From NCBI GenBank assembly GCA_002690445.1, contig NZER01000249.1, forward strand, positions 1-27,069: a stretch of 27,069 nucleotides of DNA. Reading direction: 5' to 3'. This stretch comes from Candidatus Pacearchaeota archaeon. Lineage in GTDB: Archaea; Nanoarchaeota; Nanoarchaeia; Pacearchaeales; GW2011-AR1. Shown here piece after piece: positions 6,494-15,216 of the stretch. The notes below the pieces were generated by a model, which saw only the letters and a program-made list of their open reading frames with translations, was not told where the DNA came from and ran no database searches. Numbering within the stretch: the first letter of the stretch is position 1; each line of letters opens with the position of its first letter. A program made the translations under genes and the position numbers.

Positions 6494-8890
6494 TCAGACG
6501 GCTACTGGCTGCTCCACCAGGGACTTCCATGCCTCATAGCTGGCGTCCCATGTGAATAAGGCTGCCCTAGCAGGGCCGCTCTCCCTATTGATACCTTTTT
6601 CCTCTGTATTTAGCAAGCCGTTGAATATGAGGCCAGTGAATATCTTTTGCCACTTCTTGGTCCCTGGATGCAAACGGTTGGTCACACCTACCCTATCTCC
6701 AACAGGCCCAAGTACCTCTGGCAATGCGCCCCTGTCAGAGGTCACAATATACAACCCCGCAGCCATTGCTTCCAAGGCTGCAATACAGAACTCTTCGTAC
6801 CAAGTTGCCGGATACGCCCACATCTGCGCTGATAGCAGTTCCTTGGCTAACTCAGTCTGTGAAATCTTGCCACGCCACTGCACGTTGGGCTGCATGGATA
6901 CGGACATGATCTTGTCACGCACCTCTGCTGCCCCTTTGTCACCACGTGCTATGGACTTATCCAGGTTATCGAACCCGTAGAACACGTGGAGTTCAGCATC
7001 GGTTATGCGTTTAGTCACTTCAGGCCACATCTGTAGCAACTCGTACAGCCCACGGTCTGGGCTGGAAAAGTACACAACCTTGTGAGGCTGTCTCTCAGGC
7101 ATAACCTCTGGATGGAACCTATCAAGGTTGATGCCGTTAGGTGCAAGCCCAAACGTGGCCTTCTTAAGGAAGGGATATACCTGCTTCATGGCCTCCTTAT
7201 GGAACTCTGTGAGGGCTAGTATCTTATCGAAACCACCAGCTGAACGTGCATCCAGCCCACCAACGTAAAGGTTATGGTTCCACAGGAGTTTTTGCCCAGC
7301 CTTTAGTTGCGGGTCATTGCCCATAGCGGCTTGTCGCCATGATACAAAGATGTCGGGGTTGTCGTCCACACGGAACCGATTGAAGTCAACATAATGGACT
7401 CCATCGTACACGCCTTCCTCTCCACCACAATCGTTATAGACAATGGTGCGGTATCCGTCGTTAGCGAACCTACGGGCAATCTCTATGGCTGCTGTTTCAG
7501 AGCCACCCACTCCAATCTCTTCTGGTGTACCAGGACGCCAGGGGTACAGCGATGGTCCACAGAAGAAAACCACCTCTGGTTGTGTACCACGCCTAGCCTC
7601 TCTCAACAAGGCCGGCACCCACACGTTCCTAGCTTGGGGATGCTCTAATACCCCGTCCAAGCGATGCCTAAGATTTACTACCTCTGAATCAGTGAGCAAC
7701 CGAGAGGCAGCAAGGAAGTCTTCACGTGTATCTTTTTCGACCTGAGCAGCAGCGATAATCTTCTTTTGCTCAAGTATCCGTTCATCCTTGGGTCGGTACT
7801 CAAGGTATGTATCGCACTCAGCCAACGCTGCCTTGTAATCCCCCAACTGGGTATGAACCACCAGAAGTACGTCAGCAGCCTTGGTCATGGCATCCAGAGG
7901 ACTTACGAACAGGATACGGTTGGGTATTCCCTTAGATCGCGACTCCAATGCCCACCACTTTGCTTTCTCCCACTCCTCCATGAGGGCGTATGTCTGCGCC
8001 ATGCCATAATAAGGTACATTCCAGTCAGGGATCGTTAGGATGGCTACGTTGTCCATCCTGAGTGCGTCCTTCAGCCGTCCCAGTTCGCGGTACGCATTGG
8101 CGGCATAACACATCGCTTGCCACCGTTCCATCGGAACAGACTGATTCACCGCTACTTGCTCATACCACTCCACTGCCTTTTCCCATTCATTGTTGGAATA
8201 ATACTGATTCCCCAAGTCACGCCACACCCTCAAGTCCTCTGGCTCTTCCTCGTGCATCCGGAGCAATAACTTGAGGTTACGTTCACTGTGGTTGTCGTGA
8301 CCCCTGTAGTGGTTCATTATGGTGCGCTGGTCTGTTGCCCATACAGTAGCTCTAGAAGGCGCACACGTCTCATGTATACGCCTATCCCATGACCAGCCCA
8401 CACTCGTCTTCATAAGACGTTCTCTGTCGTGAAGCGTAGTAGCGTTACCGTACTCGTCAAAGGCGTATCGGTATGGCAACCAGAAGCCACCTACCTCACT
8501 GCCACCAGGAGTCTCTAACGTCTCTTGGATGAGTTCACGCAGGCCTTGGGGGTATTCAACGAGGTCATCTGAGTCAGCCCAAAGCCAGAATGCGGTCTTA
8601 ATAAACGAAAAGGAATAATTACGAGCAGCCGCAAAATCATCTATCCATTTGAATTTGGGCACTTCAATAGTGGCTAATCCTTGTTCTGCTCTATAGGCAG
8701 ACTCATCAGCCAGCACTTGCAGAGCGTCTTCCCTAACCCCAGTATCCACGATAACCATTTGATCACATTCCGCTGGTCGCATAGACTCTAGCATTTCCTT
8801 TAAGTCACGTGCACCAGTCCCGCCCTCTGCAAAGGCGGCACCCCCAACGATCATTGATAAGCCGAGTGTTGGCCTAGTAGGGGTCTGCAA
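6494..8890 (-). CDS. fused GT2-TPR-GT4 glycosyltransferase (about 798 aa)
   Basis: Two glycosyltransferase domains are joined by a TPR-like helical region. From the chosen start, residues about 6-190 are GT-A/GT2-like, with the opening strand LGLSMIVGG and the metal-binding DxD in WLWADSDD near 103-109. Residues about 220-380 show TPR-type helix pairs (LGNQYYSNNEWEKAVEWYEQ). Residues about 440-790 are GT-B/GT4-like, with the loop GVGGSE and the EX7E-type YEEFCIAALEAMAAG near 698-712. The start is uncertain: a long overlap from 8965 is unlikely, 8890 (TTG) keeps the first strand intact, and 8854 (ATG) is possible. It lies among capsid and tail genes, so a role in modifying virion proteins is the simplest inference. 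Confidence 0.85.
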   Translation of the reverse strand: MQTPTRPTLGLSMIVGGAAFAEGGTGARDLKEMLESMRPAECDQMVIVDTGVREDALQVLADESAYRAEQGLATIEVPKFKWIDDFAAARNYSFSFIKTAFWLWADSDDLVEYPQGLRELIQETLETPGGSEVGGFWLPYRYAFDEYGNATTLHDRERLMKTSVGWSWDRRIHETCAPSRATVWATDQRTIMNHYRGHDNHSERNLKLLLRMHEEEPEDLRVWRDLGNQYYSNNEWEKAVEWYEQVAVNQSVPMERWQAMCYAANAYRELGRLKDALRMDNVAILTIPDWNVPYYGMAQTYALMEEWEKAKWWALESRSKGIPNRILFVSPLDAMTKAADVLLVVHTQLGDYKAALAECDTYLEYRPKDERILEQKKIIAAAQVEKDTREDFLAASRLLTDSEVVNLRHRLDGVLEHPQARNVWVPALLREARRGTQPEVVFFCGPSLYPWRPGTPEEIGVGGSETAAIEIARRFANDGYRTIVYNDCGGEEGVYDGVHYVDFNRFRVDDNPDIFVSWRQAAMGNDPQLKAGQKLLWNHNLYVGGLDARSAGGFDKILALTEFHKEAMKQVYPFLKKATFGLAPNGINLDRFHPEVMPERQPHKVVYFSSPDRGLYELLQMWPEVTKRITDAELHVFYGFDNLDKSIARGDKGAAEVRDKIMSVSMQPNVQWRGKISQTELAKELLSAQMWAYPATWYEEFCIAALEAMAAGLYIVTSDRGALPEVLGPVGDRVGVTNRLHPGTKKWQKIFTGLIFNGLLNTEEKGINRESGPARAALFTWDASYEAWKSLVEQPVAV

Positions 8891-9425
8891 CACGGTCCCC
8901 CGTTTCGGTGTCAATAAACACCTGGGGTTCCAGAGGCCCAACAGACGGGGGAACGGCTGTGCCAATCCCTATCTCAGGCTGTTGGTTCACACGCATATCA
9001 GAGTCAAGGCTCCGAACGTAGGTGTCGTAGTGAGGGTTCGGTATCTTGCGTTCGTAGATTGGGACACGCCCTGGCTTATTACCAGTGGTGCGGAAACAAC
9101 CAGTGACACCCGCTTGGAAGTCTACGTGCAGACCGTTCCATACGACACCGCCAAGAGGGGCGTACATGATGCGCTCTGACACCCAGTTCTCACGTGGATA
9201 GCGTTCCTCCAAGTCAGCCCATGTCCAAGCCTTCTTGTGCTGGGCTGTGCCAACCCCAACGTAACTGCCTGGCGGCAAGTCACTCAAAGGTTGGTTGGGG
9301 TCTTTACCGGGGATGGACTCACATGCGTACTTGAGGTGCTGTGTCATCATCTTGCGATGAAGCACCTCTCCGCAGTTGACGCAGGGGTTATACCCGTTGG
9401 CTGCGGTCTTCTCTATTGTTGCCAT
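8874..9425 (-). CDS. C2HC zinc-finger virion-operon protein (183 aa)
   Basis: The ATG at 9425 is chosen over one 27 bases upstream because that one lies in an extended hairpin and GAAGG stands 5 bases before 9425. Near the N-terminus is CVNCGEVLHRKMMTQHLKYA followed by C, a C-x2-C-x11-H-x4-C zinc finger. The middle (residues about 60-130) has a tryptophan-rich globular region (WTWADLEERYPRENW) and the C-terminus is proline-rich. The gene follows the capsid gene after a very stable hairpin. It may be a head-completion or neck component, but no known family is recognised. Confidence 0.75.
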   Translation of the reverse strand: MATIEKTAANGYNPCVNCGEVLHRKMMTQHLKYACESIPGKDPNQPLSDLPPGSYVGVGTAQHKKAWTWADLEERYPRENWVSERIMYAPLGGVVWNGLHVDFQAGVTGCFRTTGNKPGRVPIYERKIPNPHYDTYVRSLDSDMRVNQQPEIGIGTAVPPSVGPLEPQVFIDTETGDRVADPY

Positions 9426-9440
9426 TGTTACCTTCTTTCT

Positions 9441-9470
9441 GGGGAGGGCCACCCGAAGGCAACCCTCCCC
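9441..9470 (-). promoter_or_regulatory. perfect 13-bp RNA hairpin with C(UUCG)G tetraloop after the capsid gene
   Basis: On the transcribed strand the 30 bases fold end to end: an 8-bp GC-rich stem (GGGGAGGG with CCCTCCCC), three wobble pairs, two C-G pairs and a UUCG loop closed by C-G. No U tract follows, so it is not a classic terminator. It starts 18 bases after the capsid stop and ends 15 bases before the next start. Such a hairpin could protect the 3' end of a processed capsid mRNA, reduce read-through, or both. Confidence 0.8.
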
Positions 9471-9488
9471 ACATTAGCTACCGTCTGC

Positions 9489-10439
9489 TTACGCAGCAGT
9501 GCTGCTGCTGGTGTTATGTTCAACGACGACGGCAAAGTTGTTGTTCAACCTTGCGGCGACGTAGGCCATCTTCCAGCCGATGGTGCTGCGCTGATTCAAC
9601 GGGTCACTGACTCCACCACCTGGCTGCACGTACATTCGTGCGGTTGCGGCTGCAAGCTCCGTCTCTACGAAGTAGTTCTTGCCGATAACCACAGTCCTGT
9701 AAACGTCAGCACCAGACAGGCCAGCCGAAGACTGGACATCAGCGTTGGTGGTCAAGAAGAACCTGACTCCCGCAACGTCTGTCACCTGCCCCGTGAAGAG
9801 AGGGTTGTCAGCGCCACGTACAGCAGCCTCTTGCATGTTGTCAACGATGGTGGTGTCCTCAAACATGTCCCGTTTGGTGTACGGGTGGATGATTCCGTGG
9901 TAAGTCCCGTCCTCAAACCGCTTGGCGTCGTTGGCCTCAAGTGTGGAAACCGCTTCCACAATCTCAGCCCAGTTCAGGTACATACCCGAACCAACTTGTG
10001 CCCTTGACCCAGCAGTGGAGGCGTACTGGATGGTCGTGCCACCCACAAGTACGTTCCGTGCCAACAGGTCACGAGTGTCTCCCATCTGCTCTCCCAGCAT
10101 TCCAACGGACTCTTGGGCCACGTCGTCAATGGACTGGATAGAGGCGATGTCGGACACGATGATGAACTTACCGTACTGCAAAATGGTTGCAGCGACGTTG
10201 GTGAAGGTAATTTGTATCTCCGCACCTGGAGTACCTTCAGTGAGTGAACCAGTGGTTCCAGCAATCCTGGCAAGGCCACGCCACTCGATGCTGTTACCAC
10301 CACGGGCAGGGATGTCCCTTTGGACACCGTGCATTCCGGAGTGAACAAGCTCAGGTACAGCCCTTTCAATCAGCAGAGCGTCATACGTCTGCTTATTCTC
10401 AAGGGTTAGACCATTTACTCCTAACAGTTCATAGGCCAT
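9489..10439 (-). CDS. major capsid protein, N4-gp56 family
   Basis: This 316-aa protein forms the head shell. Its order of motifs matches N4-gp56-type HK97-fold capsid proteins: an N-terminal arm (LENKQTYDALLIERAVP), the E-loop region (GNSIEWRGLARIAGTTGSLT), the long helix (DDVAQESVGMLGEQMGDTRD) and the terminal strand (GWKMAYVAARLNNNFAVVVE). It directly follows the scaffold gene, the usual order. The Shine-Dalgarno GGAGA lies an unusually long 15 bases from the ATG, so coupling to scaffold translation may help. The 3' end is followed by a very stable UUCG hairpin. Confidence 0.93.
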   Translation of the reverse strand: MAYELLGVNGLTLENKQTYDALLIERAVPELVHSGMHGVQRDIPARGGNSIEWRGLARIAGTTGSLTEGTPGAEIQITFTNVAATILQYGKFIIVSDIASIQSIDDVAQESVGMLGEQMGDTRDLLARNVLVGGTTIQYASTAGSRAQVGSGMYLNWAEIVEAVSTLEANDAKRFEDGTYHGIIHPYTKRDMFEDTTIVDNMQEAAVRGADNPLFTGQVTDVAGVRFFLTTNADVQSSAGLSGADVYRTVVIGKNYFVETELAAATARMYVQPGGGVSDPLNQRSTIGWKMAYVAARLNNNFAVVVEHNTSSSTAA

Positions 10440-10449
10440 TGTTTTTCAA

Positions 10450-11097
10450 TTATCTCCGTGTGTTAGCCCTAAGAGACTTCAAATGCTCTTGGAACTCTTT
10501 GCGGCCTTCGGGTCCAGAAAGAACTATTTGGGGCCAATTCTTGCCCTGCGATACCGCAGAACCTTTGGCGGTATCAAAGCCGTTGCTGCTTTCCTGCTCT
10601 GCCTCAGTCTCTACTGGCGGTGCGCCGTTAGCTTTCTCGGCTTCAAGGCGTGCTATGTAGAGGTCTTTGGCACCCGACTGCATGTCTGCAAGCGACTCAA
10701 ACTGTTCCAGGTCAGCCAATTCCAACTTGTACTGAGCCGCTAGAATAATCTGAGTGCTTTGTCGGGCTAGCGTTTGGGCATCCGATACCTGTTCTTGGGC
10801 TTGCCTTTGGATTTCAAGGGCGTCCTGTTTATCTTTCAGGGATGTCCTTGCTGCCTCTAACGCTTCTGGGTCGTCACCAGCCAGCCGTAGCACTTCTACC
10901 TCGCTGGTCAAACTAGTAACCTGACCTGTTAGGCCTTTGACTAGCTTGTTGGCTTCCGCAGTCTGTTTCTGGATAGCCGAAGTTGCATTAGATAAGGCTT
11001 GCTTGAACTCTGGGGTCTTTGTGACATCCACCTTGACCTCAGGTTTCGGGGTTGTGCCCTCAGCAGTGGCCTGCGTTCCTTCCTTCTCGTCAGCCAT
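10450..11097 (-). CDS. capsid scaffolding protein (215 aa)
   Basis: An acidic, highly helical protein with no cysteines, immediately upstream of the capsid gene. A proline/lysine N-terminus (TTPKPEVKVDVTKTPEF) is followed by a long coiled coil (residues about 30-115: ANKLVKGLTGQVTSLTSEVE) and a basic C-terminus (GRKEFQEHLKSLRANTRR), the usual capsid-binding end of scaffolds. The length and composition are typical of scaffold proteins of short-tailed phages. GAAGGA lies 9 bases before the ATG. Confidence 0.85.
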   Translation of the reverse strand: MADEKEGTQATAEGTTPKPEVKVDVTKTPEFKQALSNATSAIQKQTAEANKLVKGLTGQVTSLTSEVEVLRLAGDDPEALEAARTSLKDKQDALEIQRQAQEQVSDAQTLARQSTQIILAAQYKLELADLEQFESLADMQSGAKDLYIARLEAEKANGAPPVETEAEQESSNGFDTAKGSAVSQGKNWPQIVLSGPEGRKEFQEHLKSLRANTRR

Positions 11098-11173
11098 ATT
11101 CTTTTTTCCTTCCCTAGCTAGTCCTCTGGTGCGACCTATAGGCCGACCTTGGAACGTAACTTAGTTAAGGACA

Positions 11174-11202
11174 GAAATATAGCCGAATGGGAAGCGTGTC
11201 AA
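11174..11202 (-). promoter_or_regulatory. promoter for scaffold/capsid operon
   Basis: In the 168-bp gap before the scaffold gene the minus strand holds a perfect -35 (TTGACA, 11202-11197). Two overlapping -10 candidates follow: TATTTC at 11179-11174 with 17-bp spacing, or TATATT at 11181-11176 with 15-bp spacing. The scaffold start is about 80 bases downstream. It is the only long gene-free gap in the structural region, as expected for a separate late promoter that raises capsid expression. Confidence 0.6.
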
Positions 11203-11208
11203 GACGGT

Positions 11209-11229
11209 AAGTACCCAATGGGGTTACTT
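11209..11229. repeat. imperfect hairpin just upstream of the scaffold promoter
   Basis: AAGTACCC, a 4-base loop and GGGTTACTT form an 8-bp stem with one bulged base. It lies seven bases upstream of the -35 and about 35 bases after the stop of the 1316-aa gene. It may be a weak terminator for the upstream operon or an operator; no U tract follows. Confidence 0.35.
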
Positions 11230-11265
11230 AATAGCGGAGAGTTTTGAGTTTAAACGCAAATCCGT

Positions 11266-14200
11266 CTATTCAGCGATGAGTTCAGTATCACGGATAGACT
11301 TCGCCAGTTTGTTCTCAGGGTGCTTTGGAGAGGCGCCGAACCATAGGACGGCAGCGCTGTCAATCTCGATGTCGAAAGCAGCCATCTCATCTCTCAGTTG
11401 GCGCTCTATACTACTCAGGCTGCTCAGTACGGATGCGTTCAGCAACTCAAACCGTGTCTTAGAGTCTCCTGACAGGCTTTGGAACCGCTTCCATATCTTG
11501 GCTTCGATGCTGTCTTCCCCAAAGGCATCGGGGATGGCGTCGAAGTAGGGTTGAAGCAGGTCTATGTCAGCCAGGTACTTCCGCTCCGTGTCTGTGTACT
11601 CACCCAGCCCCACGTTACGCATGATTTCTGACTGCTCTTGTGCAGACAGTGACGCCATCCACCTGTCCACTTCATCCCAGCCGTGGGCTGTCATAATCCC
11701 ACCGTCTATCACTTCCTGGTCGTCAATGAAAGCGTAGTATTTGTCCACTATGGTCTTGGGTGTCACTGCATCAAGGTCGTTGTATATCTGGTCACGCCTT
11801 GCGTTCAGTGCAACCTGTCGCAGTCGGCGCCGTTCCTTCCACTCAACACCGTCCATGAGTCGCTTAGCGAGCAGGTTGTCGTCCCTCGTCTGTCGGATTG
11901 TGCTTTCCTGACGGGCTTCCTCGGCGGCTACCCTGCGCTCTGCACGTGGGTCACCACCACCCTCAGCCCGGCGCTCAGTCTCAGCCATAATAGATGCTGC
12001 TACTCCAGGATTCTCCTTGTCATAGAGCTTACGCAGCCGTGGCTCAAGGTCGTAGTAGCTGGTGATAACTAGTCCCCGTTCCTTAGCCCATGCCTTGACA
12101 TCATCCTGCCTCTGAGCAAAGGGAGACTCCACACGCAGGTCAACGCCCAAGAACTGGGCTACGGCATCGTCTCGGATTTCGTCAGCAGGTCGGCCTGTCC
12201 TCAAGCCTTCCATCGCTACACCACCAGCCAGTGGCAACGCACCCTCAAGCTCATAAGCTAGCGCCTCAAGTATCTGGCCTGGGACACTGCTTTCTTTCCT
12301 GATGGTGATACCAGTGAAGTCTCGGTTAGCAAGCTGGTCTAGCTGTGTGCCAATGGCGGGGGTTGCCCTGCTCCTGAACCACTGCAACATACCACCGAAA
12401 GGCACCAGCACAGGCACGCCCTCCACCCTGCGTGGGTAGATGGCCCTGAGCAATGACCTGTATGGGCCACCCAATCCCACTACTCTCTTCTGTCGAGAGG
12501 CTGGGTTGACGAAGGCCATAAACTCTGGCTTGTTGGGGTTGAAGGAATCCAACACGGCGTTCTCTACGCTCAACCCATATTTGATGGCGTGGGAGACGTT
12601 GCTTGTTACAGACAGCGCCGTAACGCTACCCATGATGGAACTGAATACCTTTGTGCCAAGCAGTTCTTTCTGTGTTGGCCTTGAGGCAAGCCCCAACTTC
12701 ACGAATCCTCTCGCAGCGTCCAGCATAAGCTCTGCTGGCTTGACCGCAAAGGATATGGATGTTGTCAGTGTTCGGAGTAGGTCTGCCCTGGCACGTGACT
12801 GCCCCAGTCTGGCTGGGTTCAGCATAGGGATGACCTTATTCACAAGGTCACCAGACAACAGCGCTGCCTCTTCACGGGTTACGCCTTCCGCAACAAGGTG
12901 GCCCATGTGTGACTGAAACTGCCTCTGCTGCATCTTGGTTATCATGCCAAACATGGATTCGTTGGCTCTCTTGAATCCAGGGAATCGGTTGAGCAGACCA
13001 CCAGCGAACTCAGCAGGCGTACCCATCCGGACTGGCCTACCAGTAGCGAAGGCGAACTCTCGCCATATCACGGGGTCTTCCCTGATGGCACGTGCCAGAG
13101 TCTCAGCCCTGAACGCACGCAGTACATCCTTCTCATAGACAGAGCCTTTGATTGCTCCTGACATCTGCCTCACTGTACCCACAGGGTCAGCAAAGAAACC
13201 AAGAGGCGCCTGCACACCTACCAACGGTGATAGGTCGGCGTTGAACGCTATGTTACGCCAGTTCTCAATGAACTTCAGGAACGCATTGTTCCTTGTCTCT
13301 GACAGTTGCCTGATGAACTTGGCGTCACCCTTAGGGAAGTACCTGAAGATGCCGTCCTGTATGAACTCTACATCGCCCAGGTCTGCTGCCTTCCACGCTG
13401 GCTGTAGCTCCCGTATCTCTTTCCGCACAGCCCTAAGGTCTTTGTTGATGTCGGCTATGTTCTTGCCTGCGTTCTTGCCAGACACCAGCTTGACATCCAG
13501 TGCTTCACTGAACGCAACCAAGTCTTCGGGGTCATGGGCAGACTCCAGGAAGTCGTCAACCGCATCCCGTAGCTTAGTGTCCAGCCTACCTGCTGTTCCC
13601 CTGAGGCTCTGCACCCTAGTTCGGAGCTTCCGCATTTTGTTAAACAGAAGCGGGTGTGTGGTTTCCATCATTTCCAGCCGTGTCTTACCACCCAATACCT
13701 GCTTCCACACGGCATTGCCAACTGCGACAGCTTTGGAATCGTCCATAGCTCGCAGGATATACAGCATGTCAGTCTGCGGAGTGAAGTCTTTGTTCGTCAG
13801 CATCCTGTCACGGGCAGTAGTGAACGCCCTTGTGCGTGTGCGCCCTGAGACAAGCGCCCCCAACGTAATGTCTTTGTCTGAGATGGTGGCAACAAACGCA
13901 GCGCTGGGCTTAGTCTGGAACCTGCCAATCTGGGCGCCATAGCCCTTACCTGCCATGTCAAGCAGTTCGTTGTTCCTCAACTCCCACTGCTGGATGACAC
14001 GCCGTTGTGCAGCACTCAACTCGTACAGTTCAGGGTTCTCAAAGATGTCCTTGGCTGTTCCTGTTATGGGGTTCTGGGCCTGTGTCTCACTGCCAATGAA
14101 CTTGACATCAGACTTGGCACCACGTGCTGTCCCCTTCCCGAAGTTCGTCTCTATCATGTTGAGTAGGCGCCCTTCTGTGCTGAACGCCAGTGTCTCAAAC

Positions 14201-15216
14201 TCAGCCCGTGCGGAATTCTGTGCTACCCATGAAACAAGAATATCGTCAGGGATGTCCAGCCCAGGACGGATAACCCTTCGCAGTGTCTTCGGGTCTGTGC
14301 CTGGAATGGCAATCCTGTCCAGCAAGAAGTCACTGAGTGCGCTGAGATTCCCGGGCCTATCATGCTGAAGCATAATGTTCGCCCGACTGACAGCAGCTTC
14401 CAAGTCCAGCTTCCTGCCGAGCCGTAGCTGTGGCTGGTAGACCATCGCCTCAGACATGGCCTGGACTTCCTCTGGCGCAGACCTTATGACGGTCTTGCTT
14501 GAAGGAAGGCCACGCCTTAGTAGCCACCCTGCCCACGCCCGCTCCATACCACCAACAAGCCCTGCTGTTACTGGGATTCCCAAGGCAACAGCGCCAAGGT
14601 CACTCATCGCAAAGTTAGCAAGGTCTTCCTGTTCCTGCTCCCCCTCTTCCTGGATGCGTGGGCCGAATAGACCACTGGCCTTAGCAGGCGCCGTCCAGGG
14701 AAGTAGGAATCCTTTGGCAAGGTCTACCCCAACTTCCCCGATACCTAGCTGTTCGTCAATACGGGTGCGCTCACCTACGGCACGTGGTCCCGCAACTGTG
14801 CCCGTAGGCGGGTGTTCGTCTCTTACTCCAATGAATGGCTGTCGTGCCCTGAACTGGTTGAATGAGGACACAAAGAGGCCAGCAGTAGCCCTGCCAACGT
14901 CTCTTGCCCTGTCAAGGAAGGTCGGTTCGTTCTCTTGCTGAGCACGCAGAGCCTCAAACTCAATGTTCTCTGCTGCTGTTAGGGGTCTGCCGAGCAGAGC
15001 TTCCTGTTCTTGAGCCTCAGGTGGCCTAGTTGAGGGGTCAACTGGTGTGGGCCTAGCGGTAACACTGCTGGTCAACTGCTGGCGCATAGTCCCTGTAAGC
15101 GCAGACTCCTGTGGTGGCTGGTTAACAGACTGACCACCTAGAAGTCGGGCCAGCCTTGCAAGGGATGGCTCTTCTAGGGTTACCCGTTCCTCATTGGCGT
15201 TTCTTTCTGTGCTCAT
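11266..15216 (-). CDS. giant internal virion protein, LPD38-like (1316 aa)
   Basis: At 1316 aa this is by far the largest gene. The N-terminal ~150 residues are disordered and rich in P, E and Q. Central helical regions (residues about 480-700) have coiled-coil character. The region around residues 840-1000 includes SFAVKPAELMLDAARGFVKL, GGPYRSLLRAIYP and PFGGMLQWFRS. This resembles the large polyvalent-protein-associated (LPD38-type) module found in giant phage virion proteins between portal and capsid genes. Such proteins are packaged and ejected with DNA in short-tailed phages. Its ATG overlaps the stop of the upstream virion gene (TAATG). Residues 889-899 coincide with a 33-nt repeat shared with a methyltransferase gene. 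The LPD assignment is by resemblance, not search. Confidence 0.78.
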   Translation of the reverse strand: MSTERNANEERVTLEEPSLARLARLLGGQSVNQPPQESALTGTMRQQLTSSVTARPTPVDPSTRPPEAQEQEALLGRPLTAAENIEFEALRAQQENEPTFLDRARDVGRATAGLFVSSFNQFRARQPFIGVRDEHPPTGTVAGPRAVGERTRIDEQLGIGEVGVDLAKGFLLPWTAPAKASGLFGPRIQEEGEQEQEDLANFAMSDLGAVALGIPVTAGLVGGMERAWAGWLLRRGLPSSKTVIRSAPEEVQAMSEAMVYQPQLRLGRKLDLEAAVSRANIMLQHDRPGNLSALSDFLLDRIAIPGTDPKTLRRVIRPGLDIPDDILVSWVAQNSARAEFETLAFSTEGRLLNMIETNFGKGTARGAKSDVKFIGSETQAQNPITGTAKDIFENPELYELSAAQRRVIQQWELRNNELLDMAGKGYGAQIGRFQTKPSAAFVATISDKDITLGALVSGRTRTRAFTTARDRMLTNKDFTPQTDMLYILRAMDDSKAVAVGNAVWKQVLGGKTRLEMMETTHPLLFNKMRKLRTRVQSLRGTAGRLDTKLRDAVDDFLESAHDPEDLVAFSEALDVKLVSGKNAGKNIADINKDLRAVRKEIRELQPAWKAADLGDVEFIQDGIFRYFPKGDAKFIRQLSETRNNAFLKFIENWRNIAFNADLSPLVGVQAPLGFFADPVGTVRQMSGAIKGSVYEKDVLRAFRAETLARAIREDPVIWREFAFATGRPVRMGTPAEFAGGLLNRFPGFKRANESMFGMITKMQQRQFQSHMGHLVAEGVTREEAALLSGDLVNKVIPMLNPARLGQSRARADLLRTLTTSISFAVKPAELMLDAARGFVKLGLASRPTQKELLGTKVFSSIMGSVTALSVTSNVSHAIKYGLSVENAVLDSFNPNKPEFMAFVNPASRQKRVVGLGGPYRSLLRAIYPRRVEGVPVLVPFGGMLQWFRSRATPAIGTQLDQLANRDFTGITIRKESSVPGQILEALAYELEGALPLAGGVAMEGLRTGRPADEIRDDAVAQFLGVDLRVESPFAQRQDDVKAWAKERGLVITSYYDLEPRLRKLYDKENPGVAASIMAETERRAEGGGDPRAERRVAAEEARQESTIRQTRDDNLLAKRLMDGVEWKERRRLRQVALNARRDQIYNDLDAVTPKTIVDKYYAFIDDQEVIDGGIMTAHGWDEVDRWMASLSAQEQSEIMRNVGLGEYTDTERKYLADIDLLQPYFDAIPDAFGEDSIEAKIWKRFQSLSGDSKTRFELLNASVLSSLSSIERQLRDEMAAFDIEIDSAAVLWFGASPKHPENKLAKSIRDTELIAE
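12520..12552 (-). repeat. 33-nt in-frame repeat, copy 1 (in the giant virion gene)
   Basis: These 33 bases differ by one base from 20964-20996. Read on the minus strand they are exactly 11 codons in frame, encoding LDSFNPNKPEF at residues 889-899 of the 1316-aa protein. The other copy encodes LDSFNPSKPEF in an unrelated methyltransferase. Confidence 0.9.

Noticed and set aside
8891..8965. Extension of the double glycosyltransferase upstream to 8965
   Set aside because: It would overlap the zinc-finger gene by 92 bases from a TTG start, and the added residues match no part of the GT2 fold.
9237..10007. A 256-codon open frame on the plus strand across the capsid region
   Set aside because: It lies antisense to the capsid gene, whose family is clear, and its cysteine- and valine-rich product matches no domain. 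It is a shadow of strong codon bias in the capsid gene.
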